The position numbers and the translations under genes are program-made. 64,000 nt of DNA, from the NCBI RefSeq assembly GCF_022549675.1, contig NZ_JAKZGR010000001.1:310001-374000 (forward strand), written 5' to 3'. Below, piece after piece: positions 37,191 to 45,923 of this stretch. The number at the start of each line of letters is the position of its first letter. Position 1 is the first letter of the stretch. Below the pieces are notes generated by a model that was not told where the DNA came from, did no database searches, and saw only the letters and a list, made by a program, of their open reading frames with translations. Source of the stretch: Belliella kenyensis. Lineage in GTDB: Bacteria; Bacteroidota; Bacteroidia; Cytophagales; Cyclobacteriaceae.

Positions 37191-37685
37191 ATGAAAATTA
37201 TCAAAGACGAATTCATTAAATCAGAAATTCGAAAAACAAGACATCTCAATACTCGAAAGATTGCATTCCCAAATACTATCCATAGCGTAGGAATATTGGC
37301 CAATGACTTGCAATCTTTTGAACAAGCCAGCGATCATTTGAAAGTTTACTTTGGCGAAAACCTAAAAATAGATGGATACCATGGAAGTATCCTAGGATAT
37401 GAAAATGAAATTTCTAGTCACGATTTTAGTATTTCAGGTAAGCCAAATGAAAAAATTTTGGGATTTTTATCACAAAATTTCGATTTTATTATCGTTCCAA
37501 CTTTAAAGCTAAGTCCATATTTGCTTTATTTGCTAGTTAATTCATCCTGTGGTTTCAAAATAGGTTTTTATTCGAATGAAAATAAAGAGTACTTAGACCT
37601 CATGATCGAATCACAAAGCAAGGAAACCGAAACAACCATCCAACAATTGTTGGAAAATTTCTTAAAAGTAAAATCAGCATGTTGA
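37191..37685 (+). CDS. DUF6913-like protein, co-expressed with dapA
   Basis: 164 residues from ATG 37191; ATG 37176 and TTG 37161 are alternatives. IKSEIRKTRHLNTRKI is a basic start, followed by an alpha/beta domain (SVGILANDLQSFEQASDHLK, FDFIIVPTLKLSPYLLYLL, FKIGFYSNENKEYLDLMIE). This pattern is typical of a small Bacteroidota family I know as DUF6913, found beside dapA or with lysine and DNA-ligase genes; function is unknown. Its last seven bases overlap the dapA start, so the pair is coupled. Confidence 0.6.
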   Translation: MKIIKDEFIKSEIRKTRHLNTRKIAFPNTIHSVGILANDLQSFEQASDHLKVYFGENLKIDGYHGSILGYENEISSHDFSISGKPNEKILGFLSQNFDFIIVPTLKLSPYLLYLLVNSSCGFKIGFYSNENKEYLDLMIESQSKETETTIQQLLENFLKVKSAC

Positions 37686-38533
37686 ACCTTAAAGGTACTG
37701 GTGTAGCTCTAGTTACACCTATGAATAGTGATTATTCTATAGATTATCCAGGGCTAAAGAATCTGGTAAACCATGTAATTGAAGGAGGGGCAGATTATTT
37801 GGTGGTACTAGGTACTACTGGAGAATCGGCTACACTGAGCAAAGACGAAAAAAAGGAAGTACTCAAGGCATGCATTGAATATAATTCAGGAAAACTTCCT
37901 ATAGTGTATGGTCTGGGCGGTAATCATACATCGGCGGTACTAGAAGATATCAAAACCACTGATTTTAAGGGAATAGATGCTATATTATCAGTATGCCCTT
38001 ATTACAACAAACCATCTCAAAAAGGGATCATTGCTCATTATTCAATGATCGCTGACGCTAGTCCCGTGCCAGTTATACTTTATAATGTACCTGGAAGAAC
38101 AGTCACCAATATGACTGCCGATACTACTCTTCAATTGGCGAAGCATCCAAATATCATAGCCATGAAAGAGGCAAGTGGCAACATAGAACAATGTATGAAT
38201 ATAGCAGAGGGTATGCCTGAGGGGTTTTTATTAATTTCGGGTGATGATATGCTTACTACCGCTATGAATGCCATCGGTGGTTCTGGTGTGATATCCGTTT
38301 TGGCAAATGCATACCCGCAACTGTTTAAGGATATTTGTGATGAAGATTTTACAGTTTCAAAAAATGCAGTTTTCAAATTATTGAAAATCAACCCTTTGAT
38401 GTATGAAGAAAGCAACCCTGTAGGCCTTAAGTATCTATTAAAATGTCTTGGAGTATGCGAAGAATATGTAAGATTACCTCTGGCAGAAGCATCTGATAGC
38501 CTCAAAGAAAGAATTTCTTCATTGAAGTTATAA
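37679..38533 (+). CDS. dapA: 4-hydroxy-tetrahydrodipicolinate synthase
   Basis: 284 residues, TIM barrel. LGTTGESATLSKDE (44-57) is the substrate loop, YYNKPSQKG (108-116) precedes the catalytic Tyr135 in LYNVPGRT, and Lys163 in AMKEASGN forms the Schiff base with pyruvate. It condenses pyruvate with aspartate semialdehyde in lysine and diaminopimelate synthesis, for the cell wall. It shares a transcript with the DUF6913-like gene and possibly ligA upstream; a terminator follows. Confidence 0.97.
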   Translation: MLNLKGTGVALVTPMNSDYSIDYPGLKNLVNHVIEGGADYLVVLGTTGESATLSKDEKKEVLKACIEYNSGKLPIVYGLGGNHTSAVLEDIKTTDFKGIDAILSVCPYYNKPSQKGIIAHYSMIADASPVPVILYNVPGRTVTNMTADTTLQLAKHPNIIAMKEASGNIEQCMNIAEGMPEGFLLISGDDMLTTAMNAIGGSGVISVLANAYPQLFKDICDEDFTVSKNAVFKLLKINPLMYEESNPVGLKYLLKCLGVCEEYVRLPLAEASDSLKERISSLKL

Positions 38534-38551
38534 AGTTTCTTCTGTTTTAAT

Positions 38552-38591
38552 CGCAAGTATAGCAATAGGAATTACTATGCTTGCGTTTTTT
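38552..38591 (+). terminator. Rho-independent terminator after dapA
   Basis: CGCAAGTATAG (38552-38562) pairs with CTATGCTTGCG (38575-38585), one mismatch, followed by TTTTTT. Eighteen bp past the dapA stop and just before xseA. Confidence 0.85.
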
Positions 38592-38612
38592 CATTGTTAT
38601 TAATTTTAGTTT

Positions 38613-39923
38613 ATGCAACAGCCGCTTACACTTTTAGAATTAAATAACCTCATCAAGTCTACTCTTGAAAATCATCTTGAGGCTCAATATTGGGTGGTAG
38701 CAGAGATTGGTGAAATGAAAGTGGCTGCACAAGGCCATGCTTATTTGGAATTAGTTGAAAAAAGTAATAATCAGGTAAAAGCAAAAATTCGAGCAAACAT
38801 TTGGCAATATACTTTTAGAACTGTAGCTGGGAATTTTGAGCGTATCACGGGTACGCAAATTAAAGCTGGAATGAAGATCCTTGTATCCGTAACAGTCACA
38901 TTTCATGAACTTTATGGTATAAGTCTTCAAGTAAAAGATGTAGATCCAAACTTCACCTTAGGAGAGCGAGCGAGGATAAGACAAGAAATTATAGTCCGGC
39001 TTACACAGGAAGGATTGATGCAAACCAACAAGCGCTTTGCTTTGCCAATAGTGCCACAAAAAATTGCAGTGATCAGTAGTGGAACAGCAGCTGGATATGG
39101 TGATTTCATCAATCAATTGGATGAGAATAGGTATGCTTATCAAATAGACTACCAATTGTTCCCTGCAAGTATGCAAGGTGAAGCCGCTGCAAAGTCTATA
39201 ATAGATGCATTGAAGCAAATAAGTGAAAGCAAATCCGAGTACGACCTTGTAGTAATCATTCGTGGCGGTGGTGCTCAGATGGATTTAGATTGTTTTGATG
39301 ATTATGAGCTTGCAGTCATGATTGCAAAGTATCCCCTTCCAGTTCTTACAGGAATTGGGCATGAGAGAGATGAAACAATAGCAGATCTCGTAGCTCACAC
39401 AAAAGTTAAAACTCCAACAGCAGCAGCTGAATTTATCATTTCAGGTTTTATGAATTTTGAAGATAGGTTGTTGACGCTTTTGAAAAACATAGAAAAACAA
39501 ACCATTCAAGCCCTTAAGTGGGAAGATAGAAATCTACTAGATTTTGAAAACAGTATCAAAAGATTGGCTGCAATTAGGCTACAGAGTCAATCTACATTTT
39601 TAATGAACAAAGAAACACAATTAAAGACTAATGTCCTCAACAAACTCAGATTAGAAAATCATGAACTTGATAAAAATCTCAAATTGTTGGAAAAAGTAAG
39701 CAAAAATAAGTTGCAATCAGAATTAAAGCTGCTTGAAGCATTGAGCAAGAATATAATAAATCTAGACCCTAATTCCATCTTTGCAAAAGGATATACCAAA
39801 TCGGAAGTTAATGGACTCCCTTTACATCAAGTAAATGTAACTAAAGGTGAAGTCTTGACTACTTTCACTTCCAATAAAAAAATAGAAAGCATCATCAATA
39901 AAATAGAAGATTATGGAAAATGA
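38613..39923 (+). CDS. xseA: Exodeoxyribonuclease VII large subunit
   Basis: 436 residues. The N-terminal OB fold (YWVVAEIGEMKVAAQGHAYLEL) precedes the catalytic domain (IAVISSGTAAGYGDFINQL, VVIIRGGGAQMDLDCFDDYELA, PVLTGIGHERDETIADLVAH, KTPTAAAEFI) and the long helical C-terminus (about 285-400) that binds XseB copies. It degrades single-stranded DNA from both ends. ATG 38613 lies just after the dapA terminator; the xseB start overlaps its end by 11 bp. Confidence 0.96.
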   Translation: MQQPLTLLELNNLIKSTLENHLEAQYWVVAEIGEMKVAAQGHAYLELVEKSNNQVKAKIRANIWQYTFRTVAGNFERITGTQIKAGMKILVSVTVTFHELYGISLQVKDVDPNFTLGERARIRQEIIVRLTQEGLMQTNKRFALPIVPQKIAVISSGTAAGYGDFINQLDENRYAYQIDYQLFPASMQGEAAAKSIIDALKQISESKSEYDLVVIIRGGGAQMDLDCFDDYELAVMIAKYPLPVLTGIGHERDETIADLVAHTKVKTPTAAAEFIISGFMNFEDRLLTLLKNIEKQTIQALKWEDRNLLDFENSIKRLAAIRLQSQSTFLMNKETQLKTNVLNKLRLENHELDKNLKLLEKVSKNKLQSELKLLEALSKNIINLDPNSIFAKGYTKSEVNGLPLHQVNVTKGEVLTTFTSNKKIESIINKIEDYGK

Positions 39924-40104
39924 AAACCTTAGCTACGATCAAGCCATCAAGCGAATCGAAGAAATTGTTAGCATTCTTGAAGAAGGAAATAAAGGAATAG
40001 ATCAACTTTCTGAGTTGGTAAAAGAAGCTTCTACATTAGTGAAGAGATGTAGAGAAAAATTAAGAAATACTGAAATTGAAATAAACAAAGCCTTCGAAGA
40101 TTAG
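39913..40104 (+). CDS. xseB: Exodeoxyribonuclease VII small subunit
   Basis: 63 residues with the XseB pattern YDQAIKRIEEIVSILEEG, ELVKEASTLVKRCREKL and EIEINKAF: a two-helix hairpin. It overlaps xseA by 11 bases in another frame, so translation is coupled and several small subunits per large one can assemble. Confidence 0.93.
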   Translation: MENENLSYDQAIKRIEEIVSILEEGNKGIDQLSELVKEASTLVKRCREKLRNTEIEINKAFED

Positions 40105-40202
40105 GTCAATTTGCCATTTTGGCAATCTTTTTGTAACCGTCCAAGAAATAAGCTAAATCTAAATATGAAGAAGCTTAGTTATTGAATTAAAACTAGAAAT
40201 TT

Positions 40203-40916
40203 ATGAAATTTTCTATTTACGCTTTCTCTACCTTGATGTGCATAAGTATGCATCTAATCTTAAATTCAACTCAAGTACTTGGACAAAATTTTTTCAAATA
40301 CAAAGAAGCAGCAAACCACTCCATCATATTGGGTGGAGGTCCTTCCATTATCTATGCTGATAATGGAGGCAGATTTACGCAGTTTAGATTCAAATTTTAC
40401 CCTTCCTTCACCCTTGGTTACAGCAAGGCAGTCAGTGATCACCTTGACGTAAGACTGAATGTGGGTCACCAAAGAATTGGTGTTCGCGAAGCAGATGATC
40501 AAAATAGAATTGATGCATGGATAGAGAATGGCTCGGCTATAGGATTTAGTGGATTTGCAAATTTTGTGGATGTCATGCCAACTTTCAAATTGATCGGCAC
40601 TAAATATCCTCTGATCCGTCCTGAATTCAACCTTCATCTTGGAGCCGGCGTAGGTATTCTTCAATCAAGGACTAATCTAAATTTCGGAGATAATACACCA
40701 AATAGGTATCAACAATCCACTTCCTTTTATATCCCCATTCGCTCAGGACTCTCCTATCAATTAAATCCTAATACAGATTTGATTTTTGAAGGATCTATGT
40801 TTATTACTTTCACCGATGAAATAGATGGAAATGTAGGATTCAATAGATTTAATGATCACTTGTTTCAATTTCAAATTATGGTCAAAAGATACTTAAATTT
40901 GAGAAGTGAATATTGA
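40203..40916 (+). CDS. Outer membrane beta-barrel protein
   Basis: 237 residues with a signal peptide (IYAFSTLMCISMHLIL, cleaved near VLGQ). Alternating amphipathic strands end in aromatic residues (FTQFRFKFYPSFTLGYSKA, LDVRLNVGHQRIGV, FNLHLGAGVGILQ, FYIPIRSGLSYQL), as in the porin-like outer membrane beta-barrel domain of about eight strands. The terminal residues RYLNLRSEY do not end in the classical Phe. The role is unknown. It may share a transcript with the DUF2891 lipoprotein 22 bp downstream. Confidence 0.7.
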   Translation: MKFSIYAFSTLMCISMHLILNSTQVLGQNFFKYKEAANHSIILGGGPSIIYADNGGRFTQFRFKFYPSFTLGYSKAVSDHLDVRLNVGHQRIGVREADDQNRIDAWIENGSAIGFSGFANFVDVMPTFKLIGTKYPLIRPEFNLHLGAGVGILQSRTNLNFGDNTPNRYQQSTSFYIPIRSGLSYQLNPNTDLIFEGSMFITFTDEIDGNVGFNRFNDHLFQFQIMVKRYLNLRSEY

Positions 40917-40938
40917 AAACTCCCATAAGTGAAGACTA

Positions 40939-42027
40939 ATGAAGTACATCTACATTTTGTTTATTTTATTGGCACTAGGGGCTTGCCAAAATATGAGTAA
41001 TCATGATAGTAGTGAAGAAATGATCTCACTAACCTTGGAGGAAGCCAATCGGCTATCCAAACTGCCACTTCAGTGCATCCAGGAAGAGTATCCCAATAAA
41101 CTCAACCAGACTCTTGCTTCTAAGCAATATTTGAAATCTCCTTCTGAGCTTCATCCAGCTTTCTACGGATGCTTCGATTGGCATTCTAGTGTACACGGGC
41201 ATTGGATGCTCATTTCACTTTTGAATGATTTCCCTGATTTGGATCAACGTTCAGAAATCATCACAAAATTGAAGATGAACATGAGCTATACCAACATCCT
41301 CGCAGAAGTAAATTACTTTTTTCAACCTCAAAATGAAAGTTTTGAAAGAACTTATGGATGGGCATGGGTATTGAAATTGGCAGAAGAGCTTCATCGCTGG
41401 GATGATCCCATCGCAAGGGAGTTAGAGAAAAACTTGCAGCCACTTACAGATTTGATAGTCAAGAAGTATCTTGAATTCCTTCCCAAACTAATCTACCCGA
41501 TTCGCGTCGGGGAGCATACTAATATTGCATTTGGTCTATCGTTAGCCTACGATTATGCTGTTACTTTAAATGAAAAAGAATTAGCAGAAATGATCAGATC
41601 CAGATCAAGAGATTGGTTTTTGGAAGATAAAGGTTGTCCAATGAACTGGGAACCAAGTGGCTATGATTTCCTATCTCCATGTTTTCAAGAGATTGATATC
41701 ATGAGAAAAGTTCTAGAGCCGGAAGAGTTTGGGTCTTGGATTGAGGAATTCATGCCAGAATTAAAAGAGAAAAGCTACACATTGACTCCGGGTCAAGTGA
41801 GTGATCGTACTGATGGAAAGCTGGTACATTTGGACGGACTGAATTTCAGTCGTGCATGGTGCATCTATGGTCTAGCCTCTGCTTATCCTGACAAGTATAG
41901 TCACTTGATCCGCATCGCAAATGAACACGTAAATTACTCCTTGCCATCTATAGTTGATGATAATTATGAAGGAACTCATTGGCTAGGAAGCTTCGCTGTG
42001 TATGCTCTTCAGCAAAAAAACCAATGA
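40939..42027 (+). CDS. DUF2891 family lipoprotein
   Basis: 362 residues with a lipobox (LLALGAC, Cys about 16). The domain is all-helical, as in DUF2891: SELHPAFYGCFDWHSSVHGHW, TYGWAWVLKLAEEL, RVGEHTNIAFGLSLAYDYA, WEPSGYDFLSPCFQE and LDGLNFSRAWCIYGLA. The conserved Trp, His and Asp residues suggest an alpha/alpha-toroid carbohydrate-active fold, but no activity is proven. The stop overlaps the Nramp-like transporter start (ATGA), which hints at a shared task in metal or nutrient uptake. Confidence 0.85.
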   Translation: MKYIYILFILLALGACQNMSNHDSSEEMISLTLEEANRLSKLPLQCIQEEYPNKLNQTLASKQYLKSPSELHPAFYGCFDWHSSVHGHWMLISLLNDFPDLDQRSEIITKLKMNMSYTNILAEVNYFFQPQNESFERTYGWAWVLKLAEELHRWDDPIARELEKNLQPLTDLIVKKYLEFLPKLIYPIRVGEHTNIAFGLSLAYDYAVTLNEKELAEMIRSRSRDWFLEDKGCPMNWEPSGYDFLSPCFQEIDIMRKVLEPEEFGSWIEEFMPELKEKSYTLTPGQVSDRTDGKLVHLDGLNFSRAWCIYGLASAYPDKYSHLIRIANEHVNYSLPSIVDDNYEGTHWLGSFAVYALQQKNQ

Positions 42028-43232
42028 GCTGGAGAAAATATATCGGTCCAGGTCCGTTGATAGCAGCTGCATTTATTGGGCCAGGTACTGTCACCATCTG
42101 TACCATGGCTGGTGTAAATTTTGGAGTGGATCTCCTCTGGGCTTTGGCACTATCTATGGTGACCACCTTGGTATTGCAAGAGATGGTCGTTAGGGTTGGA
42201 TTGATAGCACATGAAGGTTTGGCTGCTGTCATCATCCGATCTTTGCCATCCAGGATATTCAAGATATTTTCTATTTCTATCATTTTATTAGCCATTGTTA
42301 TAGGAAATTCAGCCTATGAAGCTGGAAATATTGCTGGTGGAGCAATGGGATTAGAGATTTTTTTCAGTAGACACACTTTGAACATAGGTCAATATCATTT
42401 CAATTTCATCAATTTTGGCATTGGTTTGATTGCATTGAGCCTACTCCTATTTGGTAATTTCAAACGTATTACACAAGCTTTGACAGCTTTGGTTCTTATA
42501 ATGAGTATGGCTTTTGTATATACTGCCCTAAGCTTAGCACCTAGCCTTAATGTCCTATTTCATGGCTTTTTACCATCTATCAATCAATCGAACCTCATTA
42601 CAATAGTGGCATTGATAGGGACCACGGTGGTTCCATACAATCTTTTTCTACATTCTACATTAGTGAGTAAAACTTGGAATTCTATAACTGATTTAAAGTA
42701 TGCTCGTATGGATACTTTTATTAGTGTCGTATTGGGTAGCTTGGTCTCCATGGCCATAGTCATCACTGCTTCTGAAAGCAATGCATCTACTGTACTCAAT
42801 GTGATGGATTTGGCAAATGGTTTAGAGATTAGTCTTGGTTCATTTGGAAAATACTTGATCGGCATCGGATTATTCTCCGCTGGAATTACTTCAGCTATCA
42901 CTGCTCCCCTTGCAGGATCACTTGTGATTTGTGATCTTTTTGGGTGGCCTACAGCACTGAAGAGCAAGCAGATGAGAATAAGCATTTTTTTTATACTAGG
43001 ATTAGGTTTAAGTCTGGCATCATTGGGAATTAAACCTGTCCAGTTGATCAGTACAGCTCAAGTTGCTAATGGATTATTGCTACCATTACTAAGTGGATAC
43101 ATTCTTTGGATCGTAAATAAAAGGTCCATTATGAATGGTTTTCATAATGGACTGGTAATGAATATGATTGCTATACCAGTGTGGTTGGTTACATTATTTT
43201 TATGCTTTTGGATACTATATAATGTGTTTTGA
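42024..43232 (+). CDS. Nramp-family transporter with non-canonical metal site
   Basis: 402 residues from ATG 42024, which overlaps the DUF2891 stop; an earlier ATG at 41979 lies inside that gene in another frame. About 11 membrane helices. YIGPGPLIAAAFIGPGTVTICT replaces the usual DPGN of helix 1 with GPGT, and helix 6 reads VVPYNLFLHS instead of the usual MPH-type motif. Thus the four residues that coordinate Mn/Fe in MntH are all changed. The fold assignment is sound; the substrate (Mg, another cation, or none) is open. Confidence 0.8.
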   Translation: MSWRKYIGPGPLIAAAFIGPGTVTICTMAGVNFGVDLLWALALSMVTTLVLQEMVVRVGLIAHEGLAAVIIRSLPSRIFKIFSISIILLAIVIGNSAYEAGNIAGGAMGLEIFFSRHTLNIGQYHFNFINFGIGLIALSLLLFGNFKRITQALTALVLIMSMAFVYTALSLAPSLNVLFHGFLPSINQSNLITIVALIGTTVVPYNLFLHSTLVSKTWNSITDLKYARMDTFISVVLGSLVSMAIVITASESNASTVLNVMDLANGLEISLGSFGKYLIGIGLFSAGITSAITAPLAGSLVICDLFGWPTALKSKQMRISIFFILGLGLSLASLGIKPVQLISTAQVANGLLLPLLSGYILWIVNKRSIMNGFHNGLVMNMIAIPVWLVTLFLCFWILYNVF

Positions 43233-43611
43233 GAAAAATAACGTTTTGCATATTGCAAATTCAAACAAACATCAACCGACAAGGTTAACAAACTTAGAAT
43301 AATAAAAGTTACTTCATGGGTTTGGTGTAATTTTTATCTTCAAAAGAAAATCATTGATTTAAGATTGTAAATCCGAATTGATAATGTAAATCATATTGGT
43401 CCGCAAAGATAACAGTATCCAAGTCATATTTTGGGTTCTCAAGATCCAGATAAGAATTGATACAGGATTCGCCTAGGCGGACAAGTTATTAGTTGATACT
43501 AATCCCGAAGTAATCTATTCATTGAATGAAATGCTTCTTCATGTAAAAAATGTATGTACCTTTTGTATTTTCATTAAATTCATAACTAACAATCAAAAAA
43601 CATAAGCTATT
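43233..43611. other. Intergenic region with a fragment of the dispersed repeat
   Basis: No gene is seen in these 379 bp. Bases 43380-43510 contain a fragment related to repeat copy C (see separate entry). The remainder is AT-rich and should contain the promoter of the hydrolase gene, though no full consensus was found. Confidence 0.5.
43380..43510 (-). repeat. Dispersed repeat, partial copy D with internal insertion
   Basis: ATGTAAATCATATTGGTCCGC (43385-43404, less one base) and GCCTAGGCGGACAAGTTATT (43471-43490) match consecutive blocks of copy C read in reverse, GATGTAAATTGATATTGGAT-CCGC and GCCCAAGCGAACAAGATATT. In copy D they are separated by about 66 extra bases. It is degenerate, so membership is a judgement from hand alignment. 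Confidence 0.45.
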
Positions 43612-44499
43612 ATGGAACCAATCAAAAAGGAGGATATTGACCAAAAGGTATTTGACATTTATGATGAATATGTACATAGCAAAATTGATCGCAGGCAATT
43701 TGTAGAACGGCTATCATTATATACAGCAGGCGGACTTACAGTTTCTGCTTTGATGAATTTTCTACTACCCAATTATGTACAAGCCAAAAGATTTGGAATG
43801 GAAGATGCAAGATTTGATGCATCCTATATCAAATATGATTCTCCCAAAGGAGCTGGACAAATGAAGGCCTTGCTCACCAAACCAAATGGAATAAATGAGA
43901 AACTGCCAGGGATAGTCGTAGTACACGAAAACAGAGGCCTAAATCCTTATATCGAGGACGTAGCGCATCAATGTGCGCTGGATGGATTTGTAGCCATCGC
44001 TCCAGATGCCCTTACTCCTTTTGGGGGATACCCAGGAACAGATGAAGAAGGGAGGACTTTGCAAGCCAAGAGGGACAGGGATGAAATGTTAGAAGATTTT
44101 ATAGCTGCTTTTGAATTCTTGAAAAATCATCCTGATTGTAATGGAAAAATTGGAGTAGTAGGATTTTGTTTTGGAGGATGGATCTCCAACATGATGGCAG
44201 TAAAACTTCCAGACTTAAAAGCTGCTGTTCCTTATTATGGAGGACAAGCAAGCGCAGACGAAGTTCCTAGCATCCAATCACCGATACAGCTTCATTTTGC
44301 TTCTTTAGACACTAGGGTCAATGCTGGATGGGATGATTATAAAATTGCTTTAGAGAAAAATGAAAAGGAATATGAGGTTTACTTTTACGAAGGTATGAAT
44401 CATGGCTTTCACAATCATTCTACTCCAAGATATGATGAAGACGGAGCAAAACTTGCATGGGAAAGGACCATAAGATTTTTTAGAGAAAAACTCGTCTAA
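43612..44499 (+). CDS. Dienelactone hydrolase family protein, probable Tat export
   Basis: 295 residues. The N-terminus carries DRRQFVERLSLYTAGGLTVSALMNFLL, a twin-arginine-type sequence, about 25 residues in. The alpha/beta-hydrolase domain has catalytic Cys186 in GFCFGGW, Asp233 (SLDTRV) and His264 (GMNHGFH). VVVHENRGLNPYIEDVA matches the DLH family. It should hydrolyse a lactone or ester in the periplasm. It is monocistronic with a hairpin downstream. Confidence 0.88.
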   Translation: MEPIKKEDIDQKVFDIYDEYVHSKIDRRQFVERLSLYTAGGLTVSALMNFLLPNYVQAKRFGMEDARFDASYIKYDSPKGAGQMKALLTKPNGINEKLPGIVVVHENRGLNPYIEDVAHQCALDGFVAIAPDALTPFGGYPGTDEEGRTLQAKRDRDEMLEDFIAAFEFLKNHPDCNGKIGVVGFCFGGWISNMMAVKLPDLKAAVPYYGGQASADEVPSIQSPIQLHFASLDTRVNAGWDDYKIALEKNEKEYEVYFYEGMNHGFHNHSTPRYDEDGAKLAWERTIRFFREKLV

Positions 44500-44845
44500 A
44501 TTCAAAATTGAAATGAAGCAAGCAGGATGGATGGGTACATATCCATCCTGTGTGCTTGTTATTGAATAGCTTAGTGAAGCTCTGAGTATATCCTTTGTTC
44601 TTCGTGATTGTGTGTATCCGAGTGCGTTACTAAGATACATCCATATCTAATAGTGCTCACTTGAAAAAAATCAACTATTCGAATAGCTACTTTTATATCA
44701 ACATTTGACAGAATTTATGGAAATAGAAGATTAATTTCCAGATCATTAGCTCTTGTGACTTTTCCGACTAGTAGAAACCTATGATATTGCTATCATAATT
44801 TCAATATGTGTGATCTACTTATTTGAGATCCTGTGGATAGATACA
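44500..44845. other. Intergenic region with a hairpin near 44518-44558
   Basis: CAAGCAGGATGGAT (44518-44532) pairs with ATCCATCCTG and GTGCTTG (44541-44558) with a small bulge; a weak T-rich tail follows. It probably ends the dienelactone hydrolase transcript. The other 280 bp show no coding frame or motif that I recognise. Confidence 0.5.
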
Positions 44846-45856
44846 TTAAGCCAAATCAAAATCCTCTTTTTTCATCTTTCTCTGTCCCATCTTTTGCGCT
44901 ATAGCCGTACCAAGTAGTAGCTGAAGGGCATGATACATCATCAAGGGAAGTAAAATCACACCAAAGATCACTGGGTCAGGAAACATTACCTTTCCCATCA
45001 CGGCTCCTTGAACCAATGATTTTTTGCTCCCACAAAAAAGAACTGCTATGCGATCCTCATCATTGAATCCTAAACCTTTGGATATAAAATGCATCACTGT
45101 CATCATTACAAGAAAAAACAGAACCATCAATGCTCCAAGGGTAAATAAAGAAAGTGCTGATTTTCCATCAAACATTTTTTCAGCAAAAGACTCTGCAAAT
45201 GCTGTAAAGACAATCAATAAGATAATGCCCTGATCTAGATTCTTTAATGACTTCGAATTTCTTCCTACCCAAGGAGCTAAATAATGATGTAAAGACAGCC
45301 CGATCAGCAAAGGAAGAAGGACTTGCAAACTCAGCTTAAAAAAAGTGTCTGTCAGGTCAAAATCCATCGATGAAGCAGGCAACATGAACTCCATCCAAAC
45401 CGGAGTAATAAATATTCCAATAATACTCGATATACTTGCATTGAAAATTGCTGCTGGCAAATTCCCTTTGGCTATAGAAACCATCACCACAGAGGAAGAT
45501 ACAGTAGAAGGCAGGGCAGCTAAGTAAAAGACCCCTAGCCAAGTATATGAATCAGGCTCACCAAATAGAGCATAAAGTATCAATACAATCAGTGGAAAAA
45601 TTAAAAATGTACTCAATTGCACAACCAGATGCAGTTTCCAATTTGAAAGATCACTGATCAATTTCATTGGGTTCAACTTCACACCATAAAAAAAGAAGAT
45701 AATTACTATACCAAACCCTGTAATTGATTTGAGTGGTAAAGGGGCTGATGAGGTTCCCCACTCTGGAAAGAATCGTGCCAACACGATCATTCCTATCATC
45801 AGAAAGAAAAAATTATTAATGCCAACTTTCCTTAACTTCTCAAATATATTCCCCAT
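44846..45856 (-). CDS. Bile acid:sodium symporter (BASS/SLC10A7-like) transporter
   Basis: 336 residues from ATG 45856; a start at 45892 would add 12 polar residues. Nine to ten membrane helices; GFGIVIIFFFYGVKLNPMKL and AALPSTVSSSVVMVSIAKGN (helices 3-4) and FCGSKKSLVQGAVMG (about 265-280) match the SLC10A7-like branch of the BASS family. The physiological substrate in bacteria is not established; organic anions taken up with sodium are typical. It ends head to head with no shared operon. Confidence 0.85.
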   Translation of the reverse strand: MGNIFEKLRKVGINNFFFLMIGMIVLARFFPEWGTSSAPLPLKSITGFGIVIIFFFYGVKLNPMKLISDLSNWKLHLVVQLSTFLIFPLIVLILYALFGEPDSYTWLGVFYLAALPSTVSSSVVMVSIAKGNLPAAIFNASISSIIGIFITPVWMEFMLPASSMDFDLTDTFFKLSLQVLLPLLIGLSLHHYLAPWVGRNSKSLKNLDQGIILLIVFTAFAESFAEKMFDGKSALSLFTLGALMVLFFLVMMTVMHFISKGLGFNDEDRIAVLFCGSKKSLVQGAVMGKVMFPDPVIFGVILLPLMMYHALQLLLGTAIAQKMGQRKMKKEDFDLA

Positions 45857-45923
45857 TTTTTTTAATGTATCCTTTTTAACCAGAAGCCTCAAGTAAAGAA
45901 CAAGAGCTTAGTGCGTCGTTATA

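Noticed and set aside
42002-42193. 63-codon plus-strand frame at the start of the Nramp-like gene
   Set aside because: Out-of-frame overlap with a well-supported membrane protein.
41948-42295. 115-codon minus-strand frame
   Set aside because: Antisense shadow of the DUF2891/Nramp junction; both sense genes are clearly coding.
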